Source of the DNA: Physcomitrium patens | Taxonomy: Eukaryota > Streptophyta > Bryopsida > Funariales > Funariaceae | Direction: 5' to 3' | DNA: 64,000 nt | Assembly (NCBI RefSeq): GCF_000002425.4 | Contig: NC_037267.1 | Span: 9,623,398 to 9,687,397 of the forward strand | Part shown: positions 61,766 through 64,000 of the stretch, one piece after another | Layout: each line of letters starts with the position of its first letter | Position numbering within the stretch: position 1 is the first letter of the stretch | The notes under the pieces: generated by a model | The model's database searches: none | The model's input: only the letters and a program-made list of their open reading frames with translations | Told to the model about the DNA's origin: nothing | Translations under genes and position numbers: made by a program

Positions 61766-64000
61766 TCATGGCTTAATCCAACTTTGTTGACACTTCCTTT
61801 TTAACTTGTATTCTTGCTTATTTTGTAGCGATTCTCTTGCTTGCGCTCTCTCTTATCTTACTTTCGCCTAACATGTTTTCTTTATTGAAATGTTCTCATT
61901 CTTAATAACCATAATCTTTCATTATATACTGCTGAATTTGCTTTCTATTTCCCATCTATTCATTTGGCAGTTAATTCCTAACACTCAATGCTATTGTCAA
62001 TCCTCGGCGACGGCGCTTAAAATATAATTATCATTTTACTTAGCCTACAAATTCTTTTCAAAATAAACATGTATAGGGAAATTCGACTTAGGGAAAGACT
62101 AAATACATGTGCTTACAAGTTAGGGTCACTCAATTAATTGTAATCCGAACCACTAAAAATATCAAGAAATACTACAATGCTTCCTTCCAGTAATAATACT
62201 CCTTTATCAATTGATAACCACAATATGCAACCCTACACTCTCAAAAGACTGCTCAAAACACAATAATTTCTATCCAACACCAAGAAAATAGACTTCACTC
62301 CAACCAATCTAGATCCACACAATTTCTGTAATTATAGACTTTCTTTGTCGAAACACACACACAACTCTCAATAAACAACAATCATAATCTTCCATTCATA
62401 ATCAATCTTCCAATAACTTCTCATATACTTCAATCACATAATACTCCAATTACATAATCAATAACTCATAAATCAATCTCTAATTTATTCTACAGACTCA
62501 CTTCTCAGTATTCAAAAACTATCCATTACTCTTCAACAACAAAGAAAACAAAGAAACAAAGAGGCAACGCCAAGCTTAACCCCGACTCATGACTATCACA
62601 GTTTGGCACCCCAACAAACTTCTACAATTCTTATATAATTGCTACTGATTTTTAGATTCTAATTGTAATCCTATAATAATCACTTTTAATAACTAAATTA
62701 ACCATTTGTCCTCCTGAACCAAATATTCTATGAATTATTAGTCTATTTTATCAATATCTTATAAAAATAAACTAATATCTATTCTATACACTATTTATTT
62801 TGATATAATTTTTTCAAGTATATGAACAAATATTTTATTTATTATATTAGATAGAATCTTTATAATGATTCTAGTAAATCAATTTTTTAAAAAAACTTCT
62901 TTATTATAAATAAAAATTATTTATTTTAAAATATCACTTATAATCATATGCATGTTGTCATATTACATATTGTCTTGCTTGAGAATGCACTGTGCACCTA
63001 GTTGTGGAAATTGAGGTTGCATTTCACAAATATCCAAAAAATCTTGATAGGTTTCATCCATATGAGAAGAATATAATCCAAATTTCGATTCAAAAGTACT
63101 AAAAAATACTCTTCTTAATAGCCTCAATTACTCATAAACCTCAATTACCTTGTTACTTTCATATTTAAGTAATTTAGATTTTTCTTATAAGCCCCAATCC
63201 TAATTACTAAGCTTTAAGAAGTTGTAACTTCTAATCTGACCATCTACTTGATATAAAATTTTGCATGCAATTGTCAATTTAAATCTTCTATATGCTCAAG
63301 AATTTTCAGCCCAATCTAATTTATAGATTGTGAAAAAACCTCCAAAAATTGCACTAATGTCACTCGGGTGCCAACTTAAAAAGTAGAGTAAAAATCCTAG
63401 GAGAGATTTTTCCTTCTCAAAGTGTTAACTTTAACTCAAAATTAGTATGCACTTTGATCTTCAAGTCATTCAACACCATACCAAATTACACCTTGATCTA
63501 ACGTGTAGATCTCTTGATATTACAAAAATCCTATTCAACCTCAAATTGCCAACTTTTGAAACCCTCTTATGCTAAAAATCAAATATTTCTAAACAACACC
63601 ATTAGATTATCACAAAAATTTGTATACACTTAGTATACTCAATAATCCAAATAATATCAAATTTTGAACCATAGCCATTACACCAATTGTACGAACTAGC
63701 CAAAATTGCTAGGCATAATTATATTATATAAAATCCAAATCACCAATACAAACCCTGACTTTGAATAATAATTGCTAAATCCTCAAAAATCCAAAAAAAA
63801 AAATTCTTATGCCTTTGGAAAGAGCTTCAAGTTAGCTCTCAAATTATAACCTCTGATCTTTGAATGAAACTCTAATTTATCTTAAATAATCATTTTAATG
63901 ACGAAAGATATGATTTTGACCTTGTTTCACAAACGGTCAATCCTTGGATATCAATCTAATCTATCCTAAGGATTTTTTAGTCCTATCCTCAACTTGACCC
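61766..64000. other. AT-rich DNA with a C-rich/G-poor stretch, no gene seen
   Basis: About 62050-62600 is rich in C and poor in G on the plus strand. On the minus strand TGTTAGGAATTAACTGCC (end near 61984) resembles an LTR start, so an old LTR may lie here, but no partner is visible. 63000-64000 shows nothing recognisable. Confidence 0.4.

Noticed and set aside
1..64000. CRISPR arrays, bacterial operons, rRNA genes
   Set aside because: None seen. Intron-bearing genes and LTR retrotransposons show eukaryotic nuclear DNA, and the direct repeats present are microsatellites, LTRs or tandem duplications.

Overview
The window is nuclear DNA from a land plant. It holds two spliced plant-type genes far apart, GT-AG introns, very AT-rich intergenic DNA full of (AT)n tracts, and many LTR retrotransposons. 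The lineage is not settled. The chromodomain Gypsy family and the second Gypsy type look to me, from memory, more like elements of fungi and non-seed plants than the usual angiosperm lineages. I therefore lean weakly towards a moss, lycophyte or fern. One assembly gap lies at 29970-30398.

Layout. (1) 1-2155: AT-rich DNA, then the 3' side of a gene. (2) 2156-5283, minus strand: a 12-exon gene for a 320-residue HEAT INTOLERANT 4 (HIT4)-like nuclear protein. Its upstream region carries a 162-bp tandem duplication, a telobox and a possible orphan first exon on the opposite strand. (3) 8.1-19.7 kb: AT-rich DNA with a decayed Helitron Rep/helicase relic at about 9.1-11.5 kb, minus strand. (4) 19.76-46.8 kb: a four-level nest of LTR retrotransposons. 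A Ty1/copia element (plus, 5' LTR at 19756) contains a Ty3/gypsy chromovirus Gyp-A (minus, 21381-41568, target duplication CCAAA). That contains a different Gypsy, Gyp-B (plus, 24703-39778, duplication ACGG). Gyp-B contains a second, young copy of the Gyp-A family, Gyp-A' (minus, 31646-38014, duplication GGTAC). LTR divergence judged by eye (about 11%, 4% and 0.5% from outside to inside) agrees with the insertion order. (5) 46.8-53.8 kb: AT-rich DNA with a minisatellite, a GC-rich island with unassigned ORFs at 49.05-50.05 kb, and a long hairpin at 51.5 kb. (6) 54840-56172, plus: a complete two-exon cytosolic fructose-bisphosphate aldolase gene. (7) 57.7-61.4 kb: a shattered, partly inverted relic of the Gyp-A family, then a possible unidentified exon at 61.5-61.8 kb, and AT-rich DNA to the end.

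The most interesting signal concerns the Gyp-A family. Copies Gyp-A and Gyp-A' both carry an extra reading frame of exactly 423 nt between the chromodomain end of pol and the 3' LTR. They also share an in-frame TGA in pol where an older relative has Trp. The two cellular genes are independent of each other: one acts in chromatin, the other in glycolysis.
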